Assembly: GCA_025463615.1 (NCBI GenBank)
Contig: JAODAU010000380.1
Span: 1 to 15,540 of the forward strand
Origin: Microbacteriaceae bacterium
GTDB lineage: Bacteria; Actinomycetota; Actinomycetes; Actinomycetales; Microbacteriaceae
DNA length: 15,540 nt
Reading direction: 5' to 3'
The position numbers and the translations under genes are program-made. The notes below the pieces were generated by a model that worked only from the letters and a program-made list of their open reading frames with translations, was not told the origin of the DNA and ran no database searches. Shown piece after piece: positions 6,830 through 13,672 of the stretch (positions within the stretch are counted from its first letter, which is position 1; every line of letters starts with the position of its first letter).

Positions 6830-8161
6830 GTGCAACACATCGAGCCTGACTCGATACCGTGCGGCCTCGTCGACGTGGATGAGGCCGGCATCATCCTCGC
6901 TGCCAACCCGCGGTTCGCGGAGTTGACCGGGCTCACCCCGTCGGAGCTCGTCGGGCGGCCCGTCGCCACGCTCCTCAGCACCATGCCTGCCGACGAGTCG
7001 GAGCGTCAGCACGGCACTACCCGCTCCCGCGCTCTCGTTCACGCGGACGGCTCGCTGCGACCGGTGCTGGTGGAGCAGGGCATGCCCGACGCCACCGGGC
7101 GACGCACGCTGGCCCTCTTCGACGCGACGGACCGCTGGGCCTTCGAGAACGAGCTCCAGAGCGAGCACTCCCTCGCCCAGCGCACGCAGAAGCGCCTCGA
7201 GCTCGTGATCAACGCCTCCATCGCGTTCACCGAGGCGGCGAGCGAGGCCGAGCTCGCCTACGTGCTCGCGGAGACCGCCGCCAGCGCCTACGCGGCGGAG
7301 CAGTCGGTCGTCTACCTGCTCGACGGCGAGAACGCATTCCGCCGGATCGCGGGCACCAACCCGTTCGACGATTTCAGCGACATCACCGAGCTCACCCGCC
7401 AGGCGCTCGCGCTGCGCACCGTGGTCAAGGTCTCCGGGGCCGAGGCGGCCGCGGCGCTCTCGCCGTCGATCGCCGAGGCCTTCACGACGACCGGCGTGCA
7501 GGCGATCATCGTCGCGCCGATCCGCCTGCCCGACCAGCTTCTCGGCGTGCTGGGCGTCTTCTTCCACCACCCGCGACAGTTCGACGAGCAGGCCTCCCCC
7601 CTGGCCGACGCCCTCGCGGGCCAGGCGGCCCGGGCCATGTCCAGCATCCGGCTGCAGCGGCGCCTCGAACACGCGGCGATGCACGACGAGACCACCGGCC
7701 TCCCCAACCGCCGTTTCCTCGAGGATCGCACCAGCCGGGCCCACTCGCGCAACGACACCGTGCGGGCGGTGCTCTTCGTCGACCTCGACGGTTTCAAGGC
7801 CGTCAACGACGCCATGGGGCACCAGGCCGGCGACGCGCTGCTCTCCGAGGTCGCGGAGCGGCTCCGCGCCACGGTGCGCGACTCCGACCTGGTCGCGCGC
7901 TACGGCGGCGACGAGTTCGTGGTCGTCTGCGACGTGGCCAGTGAGGCGGCGGTGGGCGACCTGGCCGACCGGATCCTCGACGGCATCGGCTCGCGCTACT
8001 CGATGCTGCCGCCGGAGCTGAGCATCGGCGCGAGCATCGGCATCTCGGTCATCCCCAGCGCGTCCGCCCCCGGCGAGTTCGACCGGCTGCTCCGCGCCGC
8101 CGACCAGGCGATGTACCGGGCCAAGAACGCCGGCGGCAACCAGGTCGTGTTCGCGGGTTAG
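6830..8161 (+). CDS. Diguanylate cyclase with PAS and GAF domains
   Basis: A 443-residue soluble signalling protein. Domain order: PAS (about 1-105, with LVDVDEAGIILAANPRFAEL), a helical linker, GAF (about 130-275) and GGDEF (about 280-443). The GGDEF domain is intact: the signature is at 359-363 (YGGDEFVVV), VDLDGFKAVND carries the metal-binding Asp, and the inhibitory I-site RxxD is present (Arg350-Asp353) five residues upstream. It should make c-di-GMP from two GTP, with product inhibition. There is no EAL domain or membrane segment. GTG 6830 was chosen because GGAAGG (6814-6819) lies ten bases upstream and the PAS domain starts directly after; the frame is open further upstream into the TOPRIM gene. 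The signal sensed is unknown. Confidence 0.92.
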   Translation: MQHIEPDSIPCGLVDVDEAGIILAANPRFAELTGLTPSELVGRPVATLLSTMPADESERQHGTTRSRALVHADGSLRPVLVEQGMPDATGRRTLALFDATDRWAFENELQSEHSLAQRTQKRLELVINASIAFTEAASEAELAYVLAETAASAYAAEQSVVYLLDGENAFRRIAGTNPFDDFSDITELTRQALALRTVVKVSGAEAAAALSPSIAEAFTTTGVQAIIVAPIRLPDQLLGVLGVFFHHPRQFDEQASPLADALAGQAARAMSSIRLQRRLEHAAMHDETTGLPNRRFLEDRTSRAHSRNDTVRAVLFVDLDGFKAVNDAMGHQAGDALLSEVAERLRATVRDSDLVARYGGDEFVVVCDVASEAAVGDLADRILDGIGSRYSMLPPELSIGASIGISVIPSASAPGEFDRLLRAADQAMYRAKNAGGNQVVFAG

Positions 8162-9246
8162 GACCTCTCTTTCGCCGGCCAGACGACCTCGCGGATGATG
8201 AGGATGATGGACGCCGACACGGGGATCGCCACCAGCGCGCCCGCCAGCCCGAACAGCGCGCCGCCCGCCATCGCCGAGATGAGCACCACCGAGCCGGGCA
8301 CCTGCACCGCCTTGCCCATGATCTTCGGGTCGATCACGTACGACTCGACCTGCATGTAGACGAGCATGGCAAGCAGCACCACCAGCGCCGAGACCGGCGA
8401 GTGGATGAACGCGATGATCGTCATCCCGATCGTGGTGAGCACCGTGCCGACCAGCGGGATCAGGGTGACGAAGAACGCGACGAGCGCGATGAGGAACGCG
8501 CCCGGCACCCCCGTGACGATGAGCAGCACGAAGCTCCACACCGCGTTGATGAAGGCCACGGTCACCATTCCGCTGAGGTACTTGCCGATGTTCTGCAGGA
8601 TGCGTTCCGCGAATCCGATGAACGTCTGCCGATGCGACGCCGAGACCATCCGGTATGCCGCCTGCTTGGTCACGTCGTAGGTCGCCAGGAAGTAGATCAC
8701 CAGGATGAACACGAAGAACCCGGCCGAGATCGCGTTCACCAGGCTGAGCCCGAAATCCACGATGCCGTTCACCGCCGTGGCCCAGACCTTCGGGTCGGTG
8801 AGGAACTGGCCGAGCCAGGTGAAGAAGTTGCCGATCACCCCGTTGCTCGCGGCGTTCGCGGGGTCGAACCATCCGGCCTGCTTCAGCTCGTCGATCTCCT
8901 TGGGGATGGACGTCGCCAGCAGCTCCACCTGGTCGATCACCAGCGGCAGCACCACCCAGATGATCGCGACCACCAGTGCGACGACCAGAAGGATCACGGT
9001 GAGCAGCGCCACCGCGCGCCTGAAGTGATGCCGCTGAAGGAACCGCACGAGCGGGTCGAGCCCCACCGTGATGAACGCCGCGAGGAAGATCGACACCACG
9101 ATCCCGCGAAGTCCGAACAATGCCAGGCCCGTCACGATCGCGCCCAGCGCGCCGAGGGTCCAGCCGAAGCCGCGGCGCAGTTCGGTCCGCCGACGCGGCG
9201 GCTCGGCGGTCGGCCGCGCCCTCTTGGTCAGCGGGGACACGAGCAT
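8158..9246 (-). CDS. AI-2E family transporter (PerM/YdiK-like membrane protein)
   Basis: A 362-residue polytopic membrane protein of the AI-2E transporter/PerM family, with about seven or eight hydrophobic segments and a basic cytoplasmic N-terminus (SPLTKRARPTAEPPRRR). The family hallmark region is seen near the C-terminus (PLVGTVLTTIGM, then YVIDPKIMGKAVQVPGSVVL and ALVAIPVSASIILIIREV). Members are annotated as autoinducer-2 exporters, but many act on other substrates or as Na+/H+ antiporters, so the substrate is open. ATG 9244-9246 was chosen over TTG 9261 because a perfect GGAGGAG lies six bases upstream of the ATG; the TTG overlaps that ribosome binding site. Its stop codon overlaps the end of the convergent GGDEF gene by four bases. 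Confidence 0.9.
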   Translation of the reverse strand: MLVSPLTKRARPTAEPPRRRTELRRGFGWTLGALGAIVTGLALFGLRGIVVSIFLAAFITVGLDPLVRFLQRHHFRRAVALLTVILLVVALVVAIIWVVLPLVIDQVELLATSIPKEIDELKQAGWFDPANAASNGVIGNFFTWLGQFLTDPKVWATAVNGIVDFGLSLVNAISAGFFVFILVIYFLATYDVTKQAAYRMVSASHRQTFIGFAERILQNIGKYLSGMVTVAFINAVWSFVLLIVTGVPGAFLIALVAFFVTLIPLVGTVLTTIGMTIIAFIHSPVSALVVLLAMLVYMQVESYVIDPKIMGKAVQVPGSVVLISAMAGGALFGLAGALVAIPVSASIILIIREVVWPAKERS

Positions 9247-9269
9247 TCGAGGCTCCTCCAACGTCGGCC

Positions 9270-9293
9270 GTTCGGGCGTGCATCCCGAACCTA
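9270..9293 (-). promoter_or_regulatory. Leader hairpin and -10-like element of the AI-2E family gene
   Basis: On the minus strand TAGGTT (9293-9288) matches TAnnnT. It overlaps a perfect 7-bp inverted repeat, GTTCGGG (9270-9276) and CCCGAAC (9284-9290), with a 7-base spacer. If transcription begins just downstream of TAGGTT only part of the repeat is in the RNA, so it may act as a DNA operator instead. Confidence 0.3.
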
Positions 9294-9381
9294 GGAGGCG
9301 GCGACCCCGCGGGCCTCAGCAGTTTCGGGTGAAGCCGCGCCGCCCGCGGCCTCCTCCTCGCCCGCCGCCGCATGCCGGTGT

Positions 9382-9387
9382 AAGTAT
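9382..9387 (+). promoter_or_regulatory. Candidate -10 element of the P-type ATPase gene (leaderless)
   Basis: AAGTAT (within TAAGTAT) ends six bases before GTG 9394, with no Shine-Dalgarno between. The spacing implies a leaderless transcript. No clear -35 is visible in this very GC-rich stretch. Confidence 0.4.
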
Positions 9388-9393
9388 GAACGG

Positions 9394-11808
9394 GTGACGA
9401 CCACCGCCCTCGCGACCGGCCTGACCGCGGCCGACGTCGCCGAGCGCACGGATGCCGGGCTCACCAACGCGTTCACCCCGGCCTCCAGCCGCAGCGTCTG
9501 GAGCATCGTCCGCGCGAACACGCTCACCCTCTTCAACGGCATCATCGCGGGCTGCTTCCTGGTGCTGCTGCTCATCGGCCGCTGGCAGGACGCGCTGTTC
9601 GGCCTGAGCGCTATCGCCAATGCGATCATCGGGTCGGTGCAGGAGTTCCGTGCGAAGCGGTCGCTCGACCGGCTCGCGCTGCTCAACGCCCCGCACGCCC
9701 GCGTGCTGCGGGACGGCGCCGAGGCCGACGTGCCGGTCGGCGAGGTCGTGAGGGACGACATCCTCGTGCTCCGGGCGGGCGACCAGGTGCCGGCGGATGC
9801 CGTGGTCGTCGACTCGACCGGCCTCCAGCTGGACGAATCCATGCTCACCGGCGAGTCCGACCCGATCGACAAGGGCGAGGGCGCCGAGGTGCTCTCCGGC
9901 TCCATCGTGGTCGGCGGATCGGGGCTCGCGCGCGCGGACAGGGTCGGCGCGGAGTCCTTCGCCAACCGGTTCGCGGGCGAGGCCCGGCGCTTCTCGCTCA
10001 TCAACTCCGAGCTGCGCACCGGCATCAACCGCGTGCTCCGCGTCATGGCGTTCATCGTCGGGCCGATCGCGCTGCTCGTCGTCAACTCGCAGATGATGGC
10101 GAACGGCGGGTGGCCGCACGCGATCGAGTCCGGCACCTGGCGGCTCGCGGTCGTGGCCACGATCGCCTCCATCGTGGCGATGATCCCGCTCGGGCTGGTG
10201 CTGATGACGAGCATCGCGTTTGCGGTGGGTGCGGTGAAGCTCTCGACACAGAACGTGCTCGTGCAGGAGCTGGCCGCGGTCGAGGGGCTCGCCCGGGTCG
10301 ACATCATCTGCCTCGACAAGACGGGCACGCTCACCGAGGGCGAGATCGTCTACGACGACGTGCGTGTGCTGGATGACTCCGCCGGCTGGCAGGGCGTGCT
10401 CGCCTGGTACGGCGTGCAGGCCGACTCGAACGCCACCGCGCGCTCGCTCGCGCCCGCGTACACGACGCTCCCGGGCGATGAGCCGATCCGCCGGATCGCG
10501 TTCTCGTCCGCGCGCAAGTGGAGCGCCGTCGATTTCGCGCAGACCGGCTCGTGGGTACTCGGCGGCCCCGAGATGGTGTTCGGCCAGGGCGCGCCGGAGG
10601 TGCTGGCCGAGGCGGCGAAGCTCGCGGCATCCGGGCTCCGCACGCTGGTGCTCGCCCACAGCCCGCAGGCGCTGGATGCCGCGGCCGAGACGCTTCCCGA
10701 GCGGCTCAGCGCCGCCGTGCTCGTCACCTTCCGCGAGAAGGTGCGCCCGGACGCCGCCGAGACCCTCGCGTTCTTCGCCGCCCAGGGGGTGGCCGTGCGG
10801 GTGATCTCGGGAGACAACGCGCAGACCGTCGCCGCCATCGGCCGCGAACTCGGTCTCGACGCGGGCGACGGCTTCGACGCCCGGCAGCTGCCGGAGGACG
10901 ACGACGAGTTCGCGCGGATCCTCGACGAGAACGTCGTCTTCGGCCGGGTGACCCCGGAGCAGAAGAAGCGCATCGTGCTCTCGCTGAAGGCCCGCGGGCA
11001 CACCGTGGCGATGACCGGCGACGGCGTGAATGACGCCCTGGCGATCAAGGAGGCCGACATCGGCATCGCCATGAACTCCGGGTCCGCAGCGACGAAGGCG
11101 GTGGCACGCCTCATCCTGCTGGACGGCAGGTTCTCCCACCTGCCGGGCGTGGTCGACGAGGGGCGGCAGGTGATCGCGAACATCGAGCGCGTGTCGATGC
11201 TGTTCCTCACCAAGACCTCGTACGCCACCGGGCTCGCCATCGTGTTCGGCGCGCTGCTGCTGCCGTTCCCGTTCCTGCCGCGACAGGAGACGATCATCGA
11301 CGGGCTCACCATCGGCATCCCGTCGTTCTTCCTCACGCTGCTGCCGAACCGCACGCGGTACGAGCCGGGGTTCCTGCGCAGGTCGCTGAGCTTCGCCATC
11401 CCCGCCGGTATCGTCGTCACCGCGGCCCTCGCCGTCTACTCGAAGATCGCCAACGACTCCGGCATCAGCGTGGAGCAGGTGCGCACCGGCTCGACCCTGC
11501 TGCTCACCATCGTCGGGCTCTGGATCCTGGTCGTGCTCTCCCGGCCGGTCACGACCATCAAGGCGCTGGTCATCGGCGCCATGATGATCGCGCTGATCGT
11601 CGTCTACTCGGTGCCGCTGCTCACGAACTTCCTGCAGCTGGTCGACCCGGGCTTCGAGACGGCGGTGCTGATCGTGGTGACGGCGGCTCTCACGATCGCC
11701 GGCATCGAGGTGGTGCGGTTCGCGCACCTCCGCTACGTCAGGCGGATGACCGCGCGAAGAACCGCCGCACCCGCCCCGTCCACAGCACCGCGATCACTCC
11801 CCCGTTGA
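9394..11808 (+). CDS. ctpE: CtpE-like cation-translocating P-type ATPase
   Basis: An 804-residue P-type ATPase close in length and motif order to mycobacterial CtpE, a calcium transporter. Seen in order: two N-terminal helices (about 48-88), actuator motif TGES (152-155), TM3-TM4, phosphorylation site DKTGT (Asp308), nucleotide domain (about 330-470), hinge motif TGDGVND (541-547) and six C-terminal helices. There is no heavy-metal-binding domain or CPC motif, which argues against copper/zinc export. TM4 reads MIPLGLVLMTSIAFAVGAVKL: the ion-binding Glu of PEGL is Leu266, so affinity or ion choice may differ from CtpE. GTG 9394 is chosen because the family N-terminus follows directly. The C-terminal Ala/Pro/Arg tail overlaps the convergent membrane protein gene by 71 bases. 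Confidence 0.9.
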   Translation: MTTTALATGLTAADVAERTDAGLTNAFTPASSRSVWSIVRANTLTLFNGIIAGCFLVLLLIGRWQDALFGLSAIANAIIGSVQEFRAKRSLDRLALLNAPHARVLRDGAEADVPVGEVVRDDILVLRAGDQVPADAVVVDSTGLQLDESMLTGESDPIDKGEGAEVLSGSIVVGGSGLARADRVGAESFANRFAGEARRFSLINSELRTGINRVLRVMAFIVGPIALLVVNSQMMANGGWPHAIESGTWRLAVVATIASIVAMIPLGLVLMTSIAFAVGAVKLSTQNVLVQELAAVEGLARVDIICLDKTGTLTEGEIVYDDVRVLDDSAGWQGVLAWYGVQADSNATARSLAPAYTTLPGDEPIRRIAFSSARKWSAVDFAQTGSWVLGGPEMVFGQGAPEVLAEAAKLAASGLRTLVLAHSPQALDAAAETLPERLSAAVLVTFREKVRPDAAETLAFFAAQGVAVRVISGDNAQTVAAIGRELGLDAGDGFDARQLPEDDDEFARILDENVVFGRVTPEQKKRIVLSLKARGHTVAMTGDGVNDALAIKEADIGIAMNSGSAATKAVARLILLDGRFSHLPGVVDEGRQVIANIERVSMLFLTKTSYATGLAIVFGALLLPFPFLPRQETIIDGLTIGIPSFFLTLLPNRTRYEPGFLRRSLSFAIPAGIVVTAALAVYSKIANDSGISVEQVRTGSTLLLTIVGLWILVVLSRPVTTIKALVIGAMMIALIVVYSVPLLTNFLQLVDPGFETAVLIVVTAALTIAGIEVVRFAHLRYVRRMTARRTAAPAPSTAPRSLPR

Positions 11809-12154
11809 CGACCGCGCCCACCAGCTGGGGCCACAGGTGGTCCGGGTCGATGACGAGGGCGAGCAGCGAGATCGTCACCCCCAGCCCGAGAAGCACGGTC
11901 GCGAGGATGCGCGCGTTGCGGTCGCCGCGGGTGATGCCCGACGCGAGCGACACGAGCATGAACCCGATGAGCACGACGATCGCGCCGGCGATCGTGACCA
12001 CCGTGCGCGCGGTCTGCTCGCTGTCATCCAGCAGGTACCGGGCCAGGATGAGCAGCACGCCGAGCACTATGGATGCCAGCGCACTCACGTAGATCAGCAC
12101 CACGATCAGCGTGAGTTCGGCCGGGCGTCGCGTGGGCGCGGTCTGCTCGGTCAT
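11738..12154 (-). CDS. Hypothetical four-helix membrane protein
   Basis: A 138-residue protein with four hydrophobic segments: LTLIVVLIYVSALASIVLG, VVTIAGAIVVLIGFMLVS, ILATVLLGLGVTISLLAL and VGAVVNGGVIAVLW, ending in a basic tail (GRVRRFFARSSA). The layout suggests a small inner-membrane protein with both ends in the cytoplasm. I do not recognise a functional family. ATG 12152-12154 (MTEQTAPTRRPAEL) is chosen over the longer frame because a promoter with -35 TTGATG and -10 CAGACT lies just upstream and would lie inside the longer version. Its 3' end overlaps the P-type ATPase gene tail-to-tail by 71 bases. Confidence 0.75.
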   Translation of the reverse strand: MTEQTAPTRRPAELTLIVVLIYVSALASIVLGVLLILARYLLDDSEQTARTVVTIAGAIVVLIGFMLVSLASGITRGDRNARILATVLLGLGVTISLLALVIDPDHLWPQLVGAVVNGGVIAVLWTGRVRRFFARSSA

Positions 12155-12160
12155 GCTTTG

Positions 12161-12189
12161 AGTCTGCAACCTCCAGCGCGTCGCATCAA
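12161..12189 (-). promoter_or_regulatory. Promoter of the four-helix membrane protein gene
   Basis: On the minus strand TTGATG (12189-12184) is a good -35, followed by a 17-base spacer and CAGACT (12166-12161) as -10. Six bases separate the -10 from the ATG, so the transcript should start at or next to the start codon (leaderless). This is the best-formed sigma-70-type promoter in the window. Confidence 0.55.
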
Positions 12190-12248
12190 GCCGTCGCCCC
12201 GTCCCTGAATTGCGACACTCGACCGAAGCATCGCGGGCACGGACGCGA

Positions 12249-12254
12249 GAGACT
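12249..12254 (+). promoter_or_regulatory. Candidate -10 element of the broken NTF2-like gene
   Basis: GAGACT followed by six bases and ATG 12261 repeats the geometry seen at other starts here. No convincing -35 is present at 16-18 bases. Confidence 0.35.
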
Positions 12255-12260
12255 CTCTGC

Positions 12261-12614
12261 ATGACAACTCCTGCAGACATCCTCAAGCGGATGACCGACG
12301 AGATCTTCAACCAGCCCGACGCGGCGGCGCGAAACAGCGCGATTCGCTAGCTCTGCTCTCCGAGCATCCGATTCGTGGATGCCGAGGGCGAGGTAGAGGG
12401 AGGCGACGCGTTCGCCACGAAGATCACCGCCCTGCTCGCGAACGGCGACCCGAGTTTCCGCTTCCACAGCGCCTCCCCGTACCGCCAGGTCGCCGAGCTG
12501 GCGACGCACACGTGGGCGCTCGGCGTGTCGGCCGAGTCGCCGGTGCTCACCGGTACCGACGTCGCCCTCGTGAAGCAGGGGCGGATCGAGTCGCTCTACA
12601 CGCTCCTGAATTGA
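12261..12614 (+). pseudogene. NTF2/SnoaL-like small protein gene interrupted by an in-frame TAG
   Basis: One frame runs from ATG 12261 to TGA 12612-12614 and would encode 117 residues but for TAG at codon 30 (12348-12350). Residues before it (MTTPADILKRMTDEIFNQPD) and after it (LCSPSIRFVDAEGEVEGG, then LATHTWALGV and GTDVALVKQGRIESLYTLL) read as one continuous NTF2/SnoaL-like fold of normal size. The affected codon is probably Glu (GAG to TAG). GTG 12375 could restart translation but has no Shine-Dalgarno. Nothing else is damaged, so the event is recent, a sequencing error, or read-through. The family includes small cone-shaped enzymes and ligand binders; the role here is unknown. Confidence 0.75.
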
Positions 12615-12633
12615 GCGCGACCGGGCGCGGGGG

Positions 12634-12706
12634 TGGGCCCTACCGGGCTCGAACCGATGACATCCACGGTGTAAACGTGGCGCTCTACCAACTGAGCTAA
12701 AGGCCC
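12634..12706 (-). tRNA. tRNA-Val (anticodon UAC)
   Basis: The minus strand folds as a complete 73-base cloverleaf: acceptor GGGCCTT with AGGGCCC, D-arm GCTC/GAGC around AGTTGGTA, anticodon stem CCACG/CGTGG with loop TTTACAC, and T-arm ATCGG/CCGGT around TTCGAGC. The anticodon TAC sits at 12673-12671, reading GUA-type valine codons, which are rare in this GC-rich genome. The discriminator base is A and no CCA is encoded. Its 5' end directly abuts the stop codon of the upstream membrane protein gene, so it may be processed from that transcript. Confidence 0.97.
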
Positions 12707-13216
12707 TCAACGGCTCACGCCGCGAGACTCCAAGGGTACAGGAGCGGGGCGGGCGACGCGGAATCTCCACGCCAGCACGGCGAGGGCCGCGCCGCCGGCG
12801 AGCATCAGCGACAGCTCGGTGTCGATCGGAACCAGCGCCCACAGCAGGCCCACGATCGCCGCACGGATCGAGAACCGCGTCGATCGCAGCGCCACGCCCA
12901 CCGCCACACCGGAGAGCCCGAGCGTGATCGACAGCCCGAGAGCGTTGCTGGCGAGTGCCGGCCACGGCAGGGCGACAGCCAGCGCAATGACCGAGGCGAC
13001 CGGCATCCGCCCCGCGCCCACGCTTCTCGCAAGCGGGGCGCAGAGACGGATGCCGGCCAGGACGCCACCCCCGGCCGCGAGCACGGCCGTCCACTGCCAT
13101 GCTGCGGCGACCGGCAGCGCGCGAGGAATCGCCCCCAGCCAACTGGCGGCCAGGAGGGTTGCCGCGAAGTGTGCGGAAAGGAGCACCGCGATCCGGTCTT
13201 TCAGGAGTGTCGTCAT
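12707..13216 (-). CDS. Hypothetical membrane protein upstream of tRNA-Val
   Basis: A 169-residue, strongly hydrophobic, Ala/Leu/Val-rich protein with about five or six possible membrane segments between residues 8 and 155 and a short basic, Pro-containing C-terminus. I do not recognise a family. ATG 13214-13216 (MTTLLKDRIAVLLSAHF) is the best start because hydrophobic sequence begins right after it and the frame upstream runs through the divergent YCII gene, where it is only a shadow. No clear Shine-Dalgarno is seen. Its TGA (12709-12707) touches the first base of tRNA-Val on the same strand. It diverges from the YCII-sigma pair across a 102-base gap. Confidence 0.65.
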   Translation of the reverse strand: MTTLLKDRIAVLLSAHFAATLLAASWLGAIPRALPVAAAWQWTAVLAAGGGVLAGIRLCAPLARSVGAGRMPVASVIALAVALPWPALASNALGLSITLGLSGVAVGVALRSTRFSIRAAIVGLLWALVPIDTELSLMLAGGAALAVLAWRFRVARPAPVPLESRGVSR

Positions 13217-13245
13217 GCAAGGCCAACGAACGACTGGACACGAAA

Positions 13246-13282
13246 TCGACCGATCTGTCGAAATCCGTGGCGCCCGCTCGTT
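13246..13282 (+). promoter_or_regulatory. Candidate ECF42-type promoter with overlapping inverted repeat
   Basis: TGTCGA at 13256-13261 matches the -35 element reported for ECF42 sigma factors. A 17-base spacer leads to CGTT (13279-13282), a partial fit to the CGA/TC-type -10. TCGAC (13246-13250) and GTCGA (13257-13261) form an inverted repeat overlapping this -35. Downstream, TAACGT at 13292-13297 could be a separate housekeeping -10. The site sits upstream of the YCII gene and suggests autoregulation by the neighbouring sigma factor. Confidence 0.45.
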
Positions 13283-13318
13283 GTCTTCACGTAACGTCAC
13301 CCAAGGAAAGGAACGACC

Positions 13319-13672
13319 GTGAAGTATCTCTTTCTCATCAAGAGCTCCCCGGACAGCCCGTACAACGACCCCGACTACGTCGACCCCGAGGACGAGTCGC
13401 CGGATCGCTGGGTGGCCGAGACGAAGGGCAGCGGCGCGCATGTCATCGGCGACCGCGTCCGCCCGGTGGAGGATGCGACGACCGTGCGCTTCCGCAAGGG
13501 CGAACTGCTCGTCACCGACGGGCCGTTCGTCGAGGGCAAGGACTACATCGGCGGCTTCGACGTGATCGAGGCCGCGGACCTGGACGAGGCGATCGCGATC
13601 GCCTCCCGGCATCCCGTCGTCCGGTCGGGACTGGTCGAGATCCGGCCGTTCTGGCCGTTCGACGAGGACTGA
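13319..13672 (+). CDS. YCII-related (DGPF) domain protein
   Basis: A 117-residue protein of the YCII/DGPF family, a small dimeric ferredoxin-like alpha/beta fold. The hallmark DGPF is present in LLVTDGPFVEGKDYIGGFDV, followed by AADLDEAIAIASRHP and a C-terminal VEIRPFWPFDED. It starts with GTG 13319 (MKYLFLIKSS), preceded by a strong AAGGAAAGGA Shine-Dalgarno region. DGPF proteins are the conserved partners of ECF42-type sigma factors, and one follows immediately with a four-base overlap. Their biochemical role is not established; the family is related to small dehydratase/dehalogenase-like folds, and a regulatory partner role is also possible. Confidence 0.93.
   Translation: MKYLFLIKSSPDSPYNDPDYVDPEDESPDRWVAETKGSGAHVIGDRVRPVEDATTVRFRKGELLVTDGPFVEGKDYIGGFDVIEAADLDEAIAIASRHPVVRSGLVEIRPFWPFDED

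Noticed and set aside
6800..9373. 857-codon minus-strand open frame across the GGDEF and AI-2E genes
   Set aside because: Composition is Arg/Gly/His-rich shadow sequence; the real proteins in other frames have clear domains.
9316..11727. 803-codon minus-strand open frame opposite the P-type ATPase
   Set aside because: Typical antisense shadow of a GC-rich gene; low complexity (Asp, His, Arg, Glu) and no domain, while the plus strand has every P-type ATPase motif.
12634..12706. Integration site (attachment site) at tRNA-Val
   Set aside because: No integrase gene and no direct repeat of the tRNA 3' end were seen in the window.
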